Shown here one piece after another: positions 11,187 to 20,200 of a stretch of 64,000 bases of DNA (positions within the stretch are counted from its first letter, which is position 1; every line of letters starts with the position of its first letter). The stretch is from JACCXG01 sp963834305. GTDB taxonomy: Bacteria > Acidobacteriota > Vicinamibacteria > Vicinamibacterales > 2-12-FULL-66-21. The notes under the pieces are model-generated. The model did no database searches. It worked only from the letters and a program-made list of their open reading frames with translations, and had not been told where the DNA came from. The DNA lies in the NCBI GenBank assembly GCA_963834305.1, contig CAWIAX010000002.1, positions 2,480,001 to 2,544,000 on the forward strand. Direction: 5' to 3'. The translations under genes were made by a program, and so were the position numbers.

Positions 11187-14100
11187 ATGACCTCAATCCG
11201 TTCTTTTTCCCTGTTGTGCACCATGCTGACGCTGGCGCCCGCTGCGCTGGTCGCACAGACACCGCGCGCCACGATTCGCGGCGTGGTGCTCGACCAGACC
11301 GGCGCGCGCCTGCCCGACGTCCGGATCAGCGTGCTCCGCGAAGACACCAACGAGACCCGCGGTGCGGTCAGCGACGGGCAGGGCAACTTCGCGTTCGCGG
11401 AGCTGGCGCCCGGGCGCTACTCCATCGAGGCGCGGCGCCCGGGGTTCACGATCTACCGTCACCGCGCGGAGGTCGTCGTGGGGCAGCGGCTGTGGCTCGA
11501 GCCGGTCCTCACGGTCACGGCATCCTCGACGACGGTGGTCACGACCGGCGGATCGGAGGAACGGATTCCGCTGCTCGAGCGCAACTCGGCCGCCCTCACG
11601 ACGCTCATCACGCAGGACGAGGTGGCGAACCTGCCGCTCGACGGCCGCAACTTCCTCGAGCTCGCCCTGCTGGCCGCCGGCACGGCGCCCGCGCCGCAGG
11701 GGTCGGCCGGCTCGGTGCGCGGCGATTTCGCCTTCAGCACCAACGGCGCGCGTGAAGACTTCAACAATTACGTGCTCGACGGCATCTACAACGTCGACCC
11801 CAAGCTGAACACCCCGGCCGTCCGCCCGCCCGTCGACGGCATCCAGGAGTTCAAGGTGGCGACGTCCACCTACGACGCGTCGTTCGGCCGGAACGGCGGC
11901 GGCCAGGTGAACGTCCTCACGCGATCGGGGTCGAATCAGCTGTCTGGCAGCGCCTACGAGTTCTACCGTCCCGGCGGCTTCGATTCGCCCAACTTCTTTG
12001 CCCCCGAGGGGGAGCCCGACCCGGAGTACAGCCGCCATCAGTTCGGCGGCTCGCTTGGCGGGCCGGTCGTGCGCAACCGCACCTTCTTCTTCCTCGACTA
12101 CGAGCGCACGCGGCTGCGCGAGGGCATCACGCGCGTGACCAACGTCCCGACGCTCGAGGAGCGCGCCGGCAACTTCGCGCAGTCGCTGTTCCCCCGCCCG
12201 GTGGACCCGGCCAGCCGCCAGCCGCTGCCCGGCGGCCAGGTCCCGGCGTTCTTCCAGAATCCGATTGGCGCCGCGATCGCGGCGCTCTATCCGGCGCCCA
12301 ACCGCGCGGTGCCGTTTGCCAACTACGTGTCGTCGCCGACGCTGCGCGACGACATCGATCAACTCGACGGCAAAGTGGAGCACAACCTGACCGGCTCGAC
12401 CAGGCTGGCGGCGCGCTACAGCATGTCGGACCGCGATTTGATCGAGCCGTTCGCGGGACCCGGCTTCTCGTCGCTCCCGGGTTTCGGCAATGACGTGGCG
12501 CGCCGCGGCCAGAACCTCGCCGTCACCGCCACCTCGTCGGCGGACGCGTGGGTGAACGACCTGCGCTTCGGTTTCAACCGGGTCTCGATCCGCGTGTTCC
12601 CCGAGAACACCGCGGTCACCAACGCGACGCTCGGCCTGCCCGCGCTGTCCGCCAATCCCCGCGACGCCGGCCTCAGCCTGATCTCCGTCGCCGGCTACTC
12701 CCCGCTCGGCCACGAGTACAACAACCCGCAGGCCAGCACCGCCGACACCTTCCAGCTGGCCGACACCGTCACCCACGCGCGGGGCGCCCATCTCTTCAAG
12801 CTGGGCGGCGAGTGGTACGGCGTGCGGCAGTCGGCGTTCCGCGATGTGCTCGCGCGCGGCTCCCTCACCTTTGCGCAGCGGGGCTACACCGGCAACGCGC
12901 TGGCCGACCTGCTGCTCGGCCTGCCGGTCGTGACCGCCGGGGCGCGGATGGACAATCCGCAGGACCTGCGGGCCAGCAACTGGAGCCTGTTCGCGCACGA
13001 CGACTGGCGCGCCGCGGGCCGCCTGACCATTTCAGCGGGGCTGCGTTACGAATACGCGGCGCCGCCAGTCGACGCGAACGACCGCGCCACCCTCTACGAC
13101 CAGTCCACCGGCACCCTCGTGCCCGTCGGCACCAGCGGCATGCCGCGCGGCGGCTTCCAGCCCGATCGCAACAACGTCGCGCCTAGGGCCGGCTTCAGCT
13201 GGACGCTCGACCCGCTCGAGCGCTGGGTCGTGCGCGGCGGCTACGGCGTCTACTACAACCAGGGGGCGCTGGCGACATCGGAAGGGCTCTACTTCAACCC
13301 GCCCTACTACACGCTCGGGCTCTACTTCCCGGTGGCCGCGCCGATCACGCTGTTCGATCCCTTCCCGGCGACCTTCCCGGTGTTCATTCCGCAGTCGGCG
13401 ACCGCCTACCAGCGCGACCTGCAGACGCCGTGGATGGAACACTTCAACGTGAACCTGCAGCACCAGATCGGCTCGAAGCGCGCGATCGAGGTCGCCTACG
13501 TCGGCTCGCGCGGCCACGACCTCATCTCGGCGCGCGACGGCAACCAGCCGCCCGCCGACCCCCGCCCGCTCAACCTGCGTCCCAACCCGATGTTCGCGGA
13601 CATCACGCTGATCGAATCCCGCGCCTCGTCCCGCTACGACGCCGCCCAGATCCGCTACCTGCAGCGCTACGACCGCGGGCTGTCGCTCCAGGCCGCCTAC
13701 ACCTACGGCAAATCGACAGACGATGCGTCGGGCTTCTTCACGAGCGCGGGGGATGCGAACTTTCCGCAGAACAGCCTGGATCCGGGGGCCGAGCGGAGCC
13801 GCTCCAGCTTCGACGTGCGCCACCGCGCCACGCTGAGCCTGATCTACGACCTGCCGTTTGCAGGGCATGCGTGGCTCGACGACTGGCAGGTCCAGGCGAT
13901 CGGCACGGTGCAGAGCGGCCGTCCGTTCACGGTGGCCATCCACCCCGACATCGAGGTCAGCAATACCGGGCGGGCCAATCTCGGCTTTGGCTACAACGAC
14001 CGCCCGAACGTCACCGGCACCGCGGCGCTCCCGGTGGACGCCCGGACCGCGGACGCCTGGTTCAACACTGGCGCCTACAGCTTCCCCGCCTTCGGCACGT

Positions 14101-14339
14101 TCGGCAACGCCGGCCGCAACAGCGCCGAGGGACCGGGCTACAAGAACGTCAACCTGGCGGTGACGAAGCTCTTCCGTGCCGCCGAGGCCCGGGTCCAGTT
14201 GCGGCTGGAAGTCTTCAACCTCTTCAATACGGCCAACTTCGATCTCCCCGACGCCTTCCTCGGCTCCCCGACATTCGGCAGGATTCTCTCGGCCGGGGCG
14301 TCAAGGCGGGGGCAGGTGGGGGTGAGGGTGAGGTTTTAG
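11187..14339 (+). CDS. TonB-dependent receptor, Oar type, with carboxypeptidase-regulatory domain
   Basis: 1050 residues. A signal peptide (SFSLLCTMLTLAPAALVA) is followed by a carboxypeptidase-regulatory-like domain at about 25-105 (RATIRGVVLDQTGARLPDVR, FAFAELAPGRYSIEARRPGF). The plug domain follows (NLPLDGRNFLELALLAAG, then STNGAREDFNNYVLDGIYN) and then a long barrel (FGRNGGGQVNVLTRSGSNQL, RTFFFLDYERTRLREGI). The C-terminus ends in the aromatic VGVRVRF expected for a beta-barrel. The frame is intact for the full length. The family is abundant in Acidobacteriota and is thought to import large oligomers; the ligand cannot be read from the sequence. It is followed by a heptamer repeat array and then by PQQ-propeller genes on the same strand. 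The ATG at 11187 was chosen because it directly precedes the signal peptide. Confidence 0.92.
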   Translation: MTSIRSFSLLCTMLTLAPAALVAQTPRATIRGVVLDQTGARLPDVRISVLREDTNETRGAVSDGQGNFAFAELAPGRYSIEARRPGFTIYRHRAEVVVGQRLWLEPVLTVTASSTTVVTTGGSEERIPLLERNSAALTTLITQDEVANLPLDGRNFLELALLAAGTAPAPQGSAGSVRGDFAFSTNGAREDFNNYVLDGIYNVDPKLNTPAVRPPVDGIQEFKVATSTYDASFGRNGGGQVNVLTRSGSNQLSGSAYEFYRPGGFDSPNFFAPEGEPDPEYSRHQFGGSLGGPVVRNRTFFFLDYERTRLREGITRVTNVPTLEERAGNFAQSLFPRPVDPASRQPLPGGQVPAFFQNPIGAAIAALYPAPNRAVPFANYVSSPTLRDDIDQLDGKVEHNLTGSTRLAARYSMSDRDLIEPFAGPGFSSLPGFGNDVARRGQNLAVTATSSADAWVNDLRFGFNRVSIRVFPENTAVTNATLGLPALSANPRDAGLSLISVAGYSPLGHEYNNPQASTADTFQLADTVTHARGAHLFKLGGEWYGVRQSAFRDVLARGSLTFAQRGYTGNALADLLLGLPVVTAGARMDNPQDLRASNWSLFAHDDWRAAGRLTISAGLRYEYAAPPVDANDRATLYDQSTGTLVPVGTSGMPRGGFQPDRNNVAPRAGFSWTLDPLERWVVRGGYGVYYNQGALATSEGLYFNPPYYTLGLYFPVAAPITLFDPFPATFPVFIPQSATAYQRDLQTPWMEHFNVNLQHQIGSKRAIEVAYVGSRGHDLISARDGNQPPADPRPLNLRPNPMFADITLIESRASSRYDAAQIRYLQRYDRGLSLQAAYTYGKSTDDASGFFTSAGDANFPQNSLDPGAERSRSSFDVRHRATLSLIYDLPFAGHAWLDDWQVQAIGTVQSGRPFTVAIHPDIEVSNTGRANLGFGYNDRPNVTGTAALPVDARTADAWFNTGAYSFPAFGTFGNAGRNSAEGPGYKNVNLAVTKLFRAAEARVQLRLEVFNLFNTANFDLPDAFLGSPTFGRILSAGASRRGQVGVRVRF

Positions 14340-14343
14340 ACGC

Positions 14344-14480
14344 AGGTTCAGGGTGCAAGGTGCAGGGTGCAAGGTTCAGGTTCAAGGTTCAGGTTCAAGG
14401 TGCGAGGTTCACAGGGTTCACCGAACCTTGAACCATGAACCAAGCGAACCCTGCACCTTGCACCCTGAACCCTGAACCCC
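14344..14480. repeat. Heptamer array family H1 (RGGTKCA), inverted arms
   Basis: Between the Oar receptor stop and the next gene. The left arm (14344-14420) is built from units AGGTTCA, GGGTGCA and AGGTGCA. The right arm (14422-14480) is the reverse complement (TGAACC and TGCACC units). The pair could form a long imperfect hairpin downstream of the receptor gene. The same units recur at 44729-44950, 46874-46907 and 57425-57498. Confidence 0.9.
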
Positions 14481-14530
14481 GGAGGCCCCGAAACGCTCCT
14501 GAGCCGAGGGACGTAGACTTAGGTACACCT

Positions 14531-16828
14531 ATGATGCGAATTCACAGCTTCTCCCGCGTGTTCCTCCTGTGCGCCGCGGCCCTGCTTGCGCCGGCGGCGG
14601 CGCTGCTTCATGGGCAGAACTGGCCGGAATGGCGGGGGCCGGCGCGCACGGGGGCGTCCGACGCGGCCGCGCTGCCGTCGGCCTGGGATCCGGCCGGGCA
14701 GAACCTGGCCTGGAAGGCGCCCTACGGCGGGCGGTCGGCCCCGGTGGTTTTCGGGGACCGCCTCTACCTGCAGAACGCGGCGGGCTCGGGGCCGACCCTG
14801 CAGGAACGGCTGATGGCGTTCAACGCCGACACGGGCAAGCTCCTGTGGGAGCACAAATACAACCTCTTCACCAGCGACGTCCCGCCGCACCGCATTGCGT
14901 GGGCCTCGCCGGCGGTCGATCCCGCGACGGGCCACGTGTTCGTCTTCAGCGGCAACGGCCTGCTGATGTCGCTCTCGCCCGACGGCAAGGTGCTCTGGGA
15001 GCGGTCGCTGCCCGAGGAATTCGGCATGTGGACGACGCACGGCGGGCGGGTGTCGTCGCCGGTGGTGGACGGCGACCAGCTGATCGTGAGCGGGCTGACG
15101 TTCCTCTGGGGGGCGCAGGCCGGCGGCGCCCATCGCTACATCTCGTTCGACACGGCCACCGGGCGGGCGAACTGGGTCAGCGCGCCGGAAGGGCGGCCGA
15201 CCGACACGATCTACGCGAACCCGTTCATCGCGGACGTCGCCGGCACGCGCACGATGTTCTCGGGCGGCAGCGACGGCGCGATGCACGCGATCGCGGTCGC
15301 CACGGGAGAGCCGATCTGGAACTGGCGGGTCAGCCAGCGCGGCCTGAACACCGCCGCCCTGGTGCTCGGCTCCGACGTGATCGTCAGCCACAGCGAAGAG
15401 AACCTCGGCACGAGCGAGATGGGCATGATCGCGGCGGTGCCCGCGGCGTCGAAGGGCACGCTGACCGACAAGGACGCGCGCTGGATCGTCCGCGGCGTCC
15501 AGGCCGGCTACGCCTCGCCGGTCAGCGACGGCGAGCGCGTCTACGCGCTCGACAACGGCGGCGTCCTGTTTGCCTTCGACCTGAAGACCGGCAAGCGGCT
15601 GTGGAGCGAGGCGCTCGGCACGATCGCCAAGGCCTCGCCGGTGCTGGCCGACGGCAAGCTCTACATCGGCACGGAGAACACCGGCGATGCCGGCGGCAAG
15701 GTGTTCATCATCCGGCCGCACGCCGACCGGGCCGAGATCCTCGACCAGGACTGGCTGGGCACGCCGGAGAAGGCCGAACAGATCATCGCCTCCCCGATCG
15801 TCGCCCGCGGCCGCGTCTACATCACGTCGATGGACGGGCTCTACGCGATCGGGCCGAAAGGAGCCCGGCCGGACGCGAAACCGGCGGCGAAACCGGCGGC
15901 GGCCGCCACCGGCAGGGGTGCCTCGGGCGGGAGCGCCACGGCGGGAAGCACCACGGGCGGGGGCGCCGCGGGGCCGGCCGCCACGCTGCTCGTCACGCCG
16001 ACGGAGCTGATCCTCAAACCGGGCGAGTCGGTGGACCTGAACGTGCGGGCCTACGACGGGCAGGGGCGCTCGCTCGAGAGCGCCGGTCAGGCCACCTGGA
16101 CTTTGGAGGGATTGCAGGGCACGATCGAGAAGGGGCGCTTCACGGCCGACAAGTCGGCGGGCGCGCAGGCCGGCACCGTCAAGGCGGCCTCCGGCAGCCT
16201 CACCGCCGGTGCGCGGATCCGCGTCGTCCCCGACCTGCCCTGGACCTTCGATTTCGAGGGCAGCGACAAGGCGCCTCCGGCGCACTGGATCAACGCCACC
16301 GGCAAGTTCGCGGTCCGCGACCTCGACGGCAACAAGGTGCTGGTGAAGCTGGCCGACAACCCGTTCGCCTTCGCCAAGAGAACCCGGCCGTTCTTCGGCC
16401 CGCCGGACCTGTCGAACTACACGATCGAGGCGGACGTGCGGTCGATGGAGCGGCGCCGCCAGATGAGCGACGTCGGCATCGTCGCCCAGCGCTACGAGCT
16501 GGTGCTGTTCGGCAATCACCAGCGTCTCGAGCTGCAGCCGTGGCAGCCGGAAACCGAGCGCACCGTCAAGGCGGACTACACGTGGAAGCCCGACACCTGG
16601 TACGTGCTGAAGCTCGAGGTGCAGTCGCTCGACGGCAGCAAGGTGCGGGCGCGCGGCAAGGTCTGGCCGAAGGGTGAGCCGGAGCCGGCCACTTGGACCG
16701 TCGAGCGCATCGATCCGATCGGCAGCCACCAGGGGAGCCCGGGCATCTATGCGGATGCGATGAACTCGGCGCCGCAGGGCGGGTCCGAGCTCTTCTACGA
16801 CAACATCAAGGTCTACAGGAACAAGTAG
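14531..16828 (+). CDS. PQQ-type beta-propeller protein with Ig-like and LamG-like C-terminal domains
   Basis: About 765 residues from the ATG at 14531; a second ATG follows immediately. A signal peptide (RVFLLCAAALLAPAAALLHG) precedes NWPEWRGP, the typical first strand of this family. Residues about 30-450 are propeller blades of the PQQ-repeat type (FNADTGKLLWEHKYN, FDLKTGKRLWSEALG). A Pro/Ala/Gly linker (about 455-485) leads to a bacterial Ig-like domain (LLVTPTELILKPGESVDLNV). Residues about 570-765 resemble a LamG or DUF1080-like jelly-roll (DFEGSDKAPPAHWINATGKF to SELFYDNIKVYRN). It is probably periplasmic or surface exposed and binds glycan or assembles outer-membrane proteins; no dehydrogenase site is evident. 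It is the first of three consecutive propeller genes. Confidence 0.85.
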   Translation: MMRIHSFSRVFLLCAAALLAPAAALLHGQNWPEWRGPARTGASDAAALPSAWDPAGQNLAWKAPYGGRSAPVVFGDRLYLQNAAGSGPTLQERLMAFNADTGKLLWEHKYNLFTSDVPPHRIAWASPAVDPATGHVFVFSGNGLLMSLSPDGKVLWERSLPEEFGMWTTHGGRVSSPVVDGDQLIVSGLTFLWGAQAGGAHRYISFDTATGRANWVSAPEGRPTDTIYANPFIADVAGTRTMFSGGSDGAMHAIAVATGEPIWNWRVSQRGLNTAALVLGSDVIVSHSEENLGTSEMGMIAAVPAASKGTLTDKDARWIVRGVQAGYASPVSDGERVYALDNGGVLFAFDLKTGKRLWSEALGTIAKASPVLADGKLYIGTENTGDAGGKVFIIRPHADRAEILDQDWLGTPEKAEQIIASPIVARGRVYITSMDGLYAIGPKGARPDAKPAAKPAAAATGRGASGGSATAGSTTGGGAAGPAATLLVTPTELILKPGESVDLNVRAYDGQGRSLESAGQATWTLEGLQGTIEKGRFTADKSAGAQAGTVKAASGSLTAGARIRVVPDLPWTFDFEGSDKAPPAHWINATGKFAVRDLDGNKVLVKLADNPFAFAKRTRPFFGPPDLSNYTIEADVRSMERRRQMSDVGIVAQRYELVLFGNHQRLELQPWQPETERTVKADYTWKPDTWYVLKLEVQSLDGSKVRARGKVWPKGEPEPATWTVERIDPIGSHQGSPGIYADAMNSAPQGGSELFYDNIKVYRNK

Positions 16829-16848
16829 CGGGGGCAGGGATATCAATA

Positions 16849-18279
16849 ATGAGGAAACACGCCTTCTTGGCTTGTGGTGCGGTGGTGGTGGCTGCGGGCT
16901 CGCTCGGGCTGACGGCGGGCGATGCCGGCGGCAAGGAATGGCCGATGTGGGGCGGCTCACCCGATCGCAACATGGTGTCGAACATCAAGGGGCTGCCGAC
17001 CGAGTGGGACGTCAAGACGAAGACCAACATCCGCTGGGTCGCCGAGCTCGGCTCGCAGACCTACGGCAACCCGGTCGTCGCCGGCGGCATGGTGTTCGTC
17101 GGCACCAATAACGAGGCGGCGAAGGATCCCGAGATCAAGGGCGACAAGGGCATCCTGATGGCGTTCCGCGAATCGGACGGCCAGTTCATGTGGCAGGCCG
17201 TGCACGACAAGCTGGCCGCCGGCCGCGCCAACGACTGGCCGTTCCAGGGGGTCTGCTCGTCGCCGCTCGTCGAGAACGGCGTCGTGTACTACGTCTCGAA
17301 CCGCGGCGAGCTGGTCGCGGTCGACGTCGACGGCTTTCGCGACGGGAAGAACGACGGGATCCAGGACGAAAAGCTGACGCGGGAGACCGACGCGGACGTG
17401 ATCTGGCGCTTCGACATGATGGAGGAGCTCGGCGTCCTCCAGCACAACATGGCGAACTCCTCGCCGGTGGTGTTCGAGAACCTGATCTACGTCAGCACCT
17501 CGAACGGCCAGGATGAAAGCCACGTCAACGTTCCCTCGCCCAAGGCGCCGGCCATCATCGCGGTGGACAAGACGACCGGCAAGCTGGTGTGGGAGGACAA
17601 CCCGGTCGGCGAGAAGATCCTGCACGGCCAGTGGTCGTCGCCGGCGGTGGGCATGATCGGCGACACCGTCCAGGTCGTGATCGGCCAGGGCGACGGCTGG
17701 GTGCGCGGCTACGAGGCGAAGTCGGGCAAGCGGCTGTGGGAGTTCGACCTCAATCCGAAGGACTCGGTGTGGCCGAAGACGCGGAACGAGGTGATCAGCA
17801 CCCCGGTCATCCACGAGAACGTCGTCTACATCGCCAACGGCCAGGACCCCGAGCACGGCGAAGGCGTCGGCCACCTCTACGCCATCGACGCCACCAAGCG
17901 CGGCGACATCACGACGTCGGGACAGATCTGGCACTACGGCGACATCCGGCGGTCGATCTCGACCGGGGCGATCTACAACGGCATCCTGTTCTACTCGGAC
18001 TTCAGCGGCTTCCTGCACGCGGTGGACATCAAGACGGGCAAGGCGTTCTGGAAGCACGACATGTTCGCCGCCATCTGGGGCTCGCCGATGGTCATCGACG
18101 GCAAGGTCTACCTCGGCGACGAAGACGGCGACATCGCCGTCCTCGCCGCCGATCGGACGATGAAGCTCATCGCCGAGAACAACATGCTCAGCTCGGTCTA
18201 CTCGACCGCGGTGCCGACCAACGACGCGCTGTACATCGTGAACCGGAACGAGCTGTTCGCGATCGCCGCCGGCAAATGA
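16849..18279 (+). CDS. PQQ-type beta-propeller protein (second of three)
   Basis: 476 residues. The ATG at 16849 precedes a signal peptide (AFLACGAVVVAAGSLGLTAG). The body has repeated propeller strands (VDKTTGKLVWEDNPVG, YEAKSGKRLWEFDLN, VDIKTGKAFWKHDM). It begins with EWPMWGGSPDRNMVSNIKGL, typical of secreted PQQ-like repeat proteins of Acidobacteriota and Planctomycetota. I see no c-type haem motif and no quinoprotein dehydrogenase active-site pattern. The upstream propeller gene ends 20 bp earlier, and the downstream propeller start overlaps this stop as ATGA, so the three are probably translated together. The function is unknown beyond an exported propeller scaffold. Confidence 0.85.
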   Translation: MRKHAFLACGAVVVAAGSLGLTAGDAGGKEWPMWGGSPDRNMVSNIKGLPTEWDVKTKTNIRWVAELGSQTYGNPVVAGGMVFVGTNNEAAKDPEIKGDKGILMAFRESDGQFMWQAVHDKLAAGRANDWPFQGVCSSPLVENGVVYYVSNRGELVAVDVDGFRDGKNDGIQDEKLTRETDADVIWRFDMMEELGVLQHNMANSSPVVFENLIYVSTSNGQDESHVNVPSPKAPAIIAVDKTTGKLVWEDNPVGEKILHGQWSSPAVGMIGDTVQVVIGQGDGWVRGYEAKSGKRLWEFDLNPKDSVWPKTRNEVISTPVIHENVVYIANGQDPEHGEGVGHLYAIDATKRGDITTSGQIWHYGDIRRSISTGAIYNGILFYSDFSGFLHAVDIKTGKAFWKHDMFAAIWGSPMVIDGKVYLGDEDGDIAVLAADRTMKLIAENNMLSSVYSTAVPTNDALYIVNRNELFAIAAGK

Positions 18280-19406
18280 TCGGGCGCCGCGCCGTTGTCC
18301 TCCTCGCCGTCATCGCCGTTGCGGTGGCGGCCGCCGGCGCGCAGGCGCCGTCCGGCGTCGCCGCGGATCGCTGGACGCAGTTCCGCGGTGAGCCGGCGCT
18401 TCGCGGCCGCACGGCGGCGGCGGTCCCGGACACGCTCAAGCTGCTCTGGACCTACGACGCGGGAGAGTCCATCGAGTCGTCGGCCGCCATTGCCGATGGC
18501 GTGGTCTACGTCGGGGCCCAGCCCGGGGAGCTGCACGCGGTCAGCCTGGCCGACGGCAAGCGCAAATGGATGTACCGCGCCTCGCCGGAAGGCCTCGGCG
18601 AGTCGTCGCCGGCGGTGGCCGGCGGCCTCGTCTACTTCGGGGACCTCGGCAGCGTCGTGCACGCGGTCGATGCCGCCACCGGCAAGGCGGTGTGGACGTA
18701 CAAGACGGGCGGCGAGGTGAAGTCCTCGCCGGTCGTCGTCGGCGACCGGGTGCTCATCGGCTCCTACGACTCCCACCTTTACGCGCTCGGCGCCAAGGAC
18801 GGCACGCTGCTGTGGAAGGTGCAGACCGAAGGCTACATCCACGGCACGCCGGCGGTGGTGGACGGGGTGGCTTACATCGCCGGGTGCGACGAGATCCTGC
18901 GGGCCATCCGGATCAGCGACGGCAAGGAGATCTTCGCGGTGTCGTCGGGCGCCTACACGGGCGCGTCGCCGGCGATCGTGGACGGGCGGGCGTATTACGG
19001 CACCTATGAGAGCGAAGTCCTCGCCGTCGATCTGCAGGCGCACAAGATCGCGTGGCGCTACAAGCACCCGAGCCGGAGCTTCCCGTTCTACTCGTCGGCG
19101 GCGGTGGCCGACGGCCGGCTGTTCGTGGGCGGGCGCGACAAGCTGGTGCACGCCATCGACCTGAAGACCGGCACATCGCTGTGGACCTTCCCCACGCGCG
19201 CGCGCGTCGATTCCTCGCCCGTGGTCGCCGGGAACCGGGTCTACGTGGGGAGCAACGACGGCAAGCTCTACGTGCTGGACGCGGCGTCGGGAAAGCCGGT
19301 GTTCGAGTTCGAGGCGGGCGGGCCACTGTCGGCATCGCCGGCGGTCGTCGCGGGCCGGGTGGTGATCGGGTCGCAGGACGGCAAGCTGTTCTGCCTGGGA
19401 GCCTGA
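18276..19406 (+). CDS. PQQ-type beta-propeller protein (third of three, ATGA-coupled)
   Basis: 376 residues. The ATG at 18276 overlaps the preceding TGA (ATGA), a clear sign of translational coupling. A signal peptide (RRAVVLLAVIAVAVAAAGA) is followed by evenly spaced blades with the AxxGxxxW signature: VSLADGKRKWMYRASPEG, VDAATGKAVWTYKTGGEV, LGAKDGTLLWKVQTEG, IDLKTGTSLWTFPTRA, LDAASGKPVFEFEAGG. The regular propeller resembles BamB, the outer-membrane assembly lipoprotein, but no lipobox is visible. Its co-occurrence with two larger propellers suggests a joint complex. Which ligand or partner it binds is unknown. Confidence 0.85.
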   Translation: MIGRRAVVLLAVIAVAVAAAGAQAPSGVAADRWTQFRGEPALRGRTAAAVPDTLKLLWTYDAGESIESSAAIADGVVYVGAQPGELHAVSLADGKRKWMYRASPEGLGESSPAVAGGLVYFGDLGSVVHAVDAATGKAVWTYKTGGEVKSSPVVVGDRVLIGSYDSHLYALGAKDGTLLWKVQTEGYIHGTPAVVDGVAYIAGCDEILRAIRISDGKEIFAVSSGAYTGASPAIVDGRAYYGTYESEVLAVDLQAHKIAWRYKHPSRSFPFYSSAAVADGRLFVGGRDKLVHAIDLKTGTSLWTFPTRARVDSSPVVAGNRVYVGSNDGKLYVLDAASGKPVFEFEAGGPLSASPAVVAGRVVIGSQDGKLFCLGA

Positions 19407-19455
19407 CCGCCCGTCACCTGTCAGCGAGCGTCCACACGGGACGCTACTTCTTGCA

Positions 19456-20142
19456 TCACGTATCGGGATCGTAGTCGCGCGGATGGCTGCCGGACTTGAT
19501 GTACAGGTACGGCCGCCCCTCCATGTCCGCGAAGAGCGCCGCGAAGATCGGGTCGCCGGCGGCGCGCGCCCGCTCGGCGAACGCACGATACTTCCTGGCA
19601 GCCGTCTTCATCCCCTCTGCATTCTTCGTGTTCTCGTACGTCTCGAACGTCACGCGCTGGCGCTCGGCGATGAAGACGTAGAGCCATGGGGCGAGCGGCG
19701 ATGCCGGGGCCTTCTTCAAGGCGTCCTCGGCAAACGTGGCTTCCGCCAGCGGCCCGTCGGGCATGCCGTCCCATTCATCGGCGATCGGCGCGGCGGCGAC
19801 GAACTCCGCCGCGGTCTGCTCGATGCCCGGGCTGTCGATGAGCGAGACGATGGCGCGCTCGAGGACGCGGCGTTTGGCGTCGGCGCGCAGCTTCTCGATG
19901 TTGTCGGGTGTGCCCTTGTAGCGGGACTTGAAGGCGGCGCGGCGGGCGAGATAGGTGGCGAGCCGCGTGCGGAGCGGTTCGGCCATCGCGGCGAGGTCGG
20001 CGGGGACGAGCACGCCCGTCCCCGCCGAGAAGGCCGCGCGGTACAGCTTTCCCTGCAGATTCGCCGGGGCCGGCGGCGGCGTTTGGGCGGCGGCGGCGGT
20101 GGCGAGCGCGATGGCGAGGCTGGTGGCAAGCAGTGATGGCAT
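19456..20142 (-). CDS. Secreted hypothetical protein
   Basis: 228 residues from the ATG at 20142, which precedes a signal peptide (SLLATSLAIALATAAAAQTP). The mature part is mostly helical and rich in charged residues (PLRTRLATYLARRAAFKSRY, ENTKNAEGMKTAARKYRAFA). It ends with DMEGRPYLYIKSGSHPRDYD. I do not recognise a family. It lies convergent to the propeller operon with a 49-bp gap and 58 bp downstream of the MFS gene on the same strand, so it may be expressed with that transporter. Confidence 0.65.
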   Translation of the reverse strand: MPSLLATSLAIALATAAAAQTPPPAPANLQGKLYRAAFSAGTGVLVPADLAAMAEPLRTRLATYLARRAAFKSRYKGTPDNIEKLRADAKRRVLERAIVSLIDSPGIEQTAAEFVAAAPIADEWDGMPDGPLAEATFAEDALKKAPASPLAPWLYVFIAERQRVTFETYENTKNAEGMKTAARKYRAFAERARAAGDPIFAALFADMEGRPYLYIKSGSHPRDYDPDT

Positions 20143-20200
20143 CTTCAAGCTTCCTTGCCCGTGTGGCGTCGGGGCTGCCGGCCCCCGGCTCCCCTGATGA

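Noticed and set aside
14519..16960. 813-residue minus-strand ORF opposite the first PQQ propeller gene
   Set aside because: Antisense frame of a gene with clear propeller, Ig and LamG features; composition is Arg-rich without motifs.
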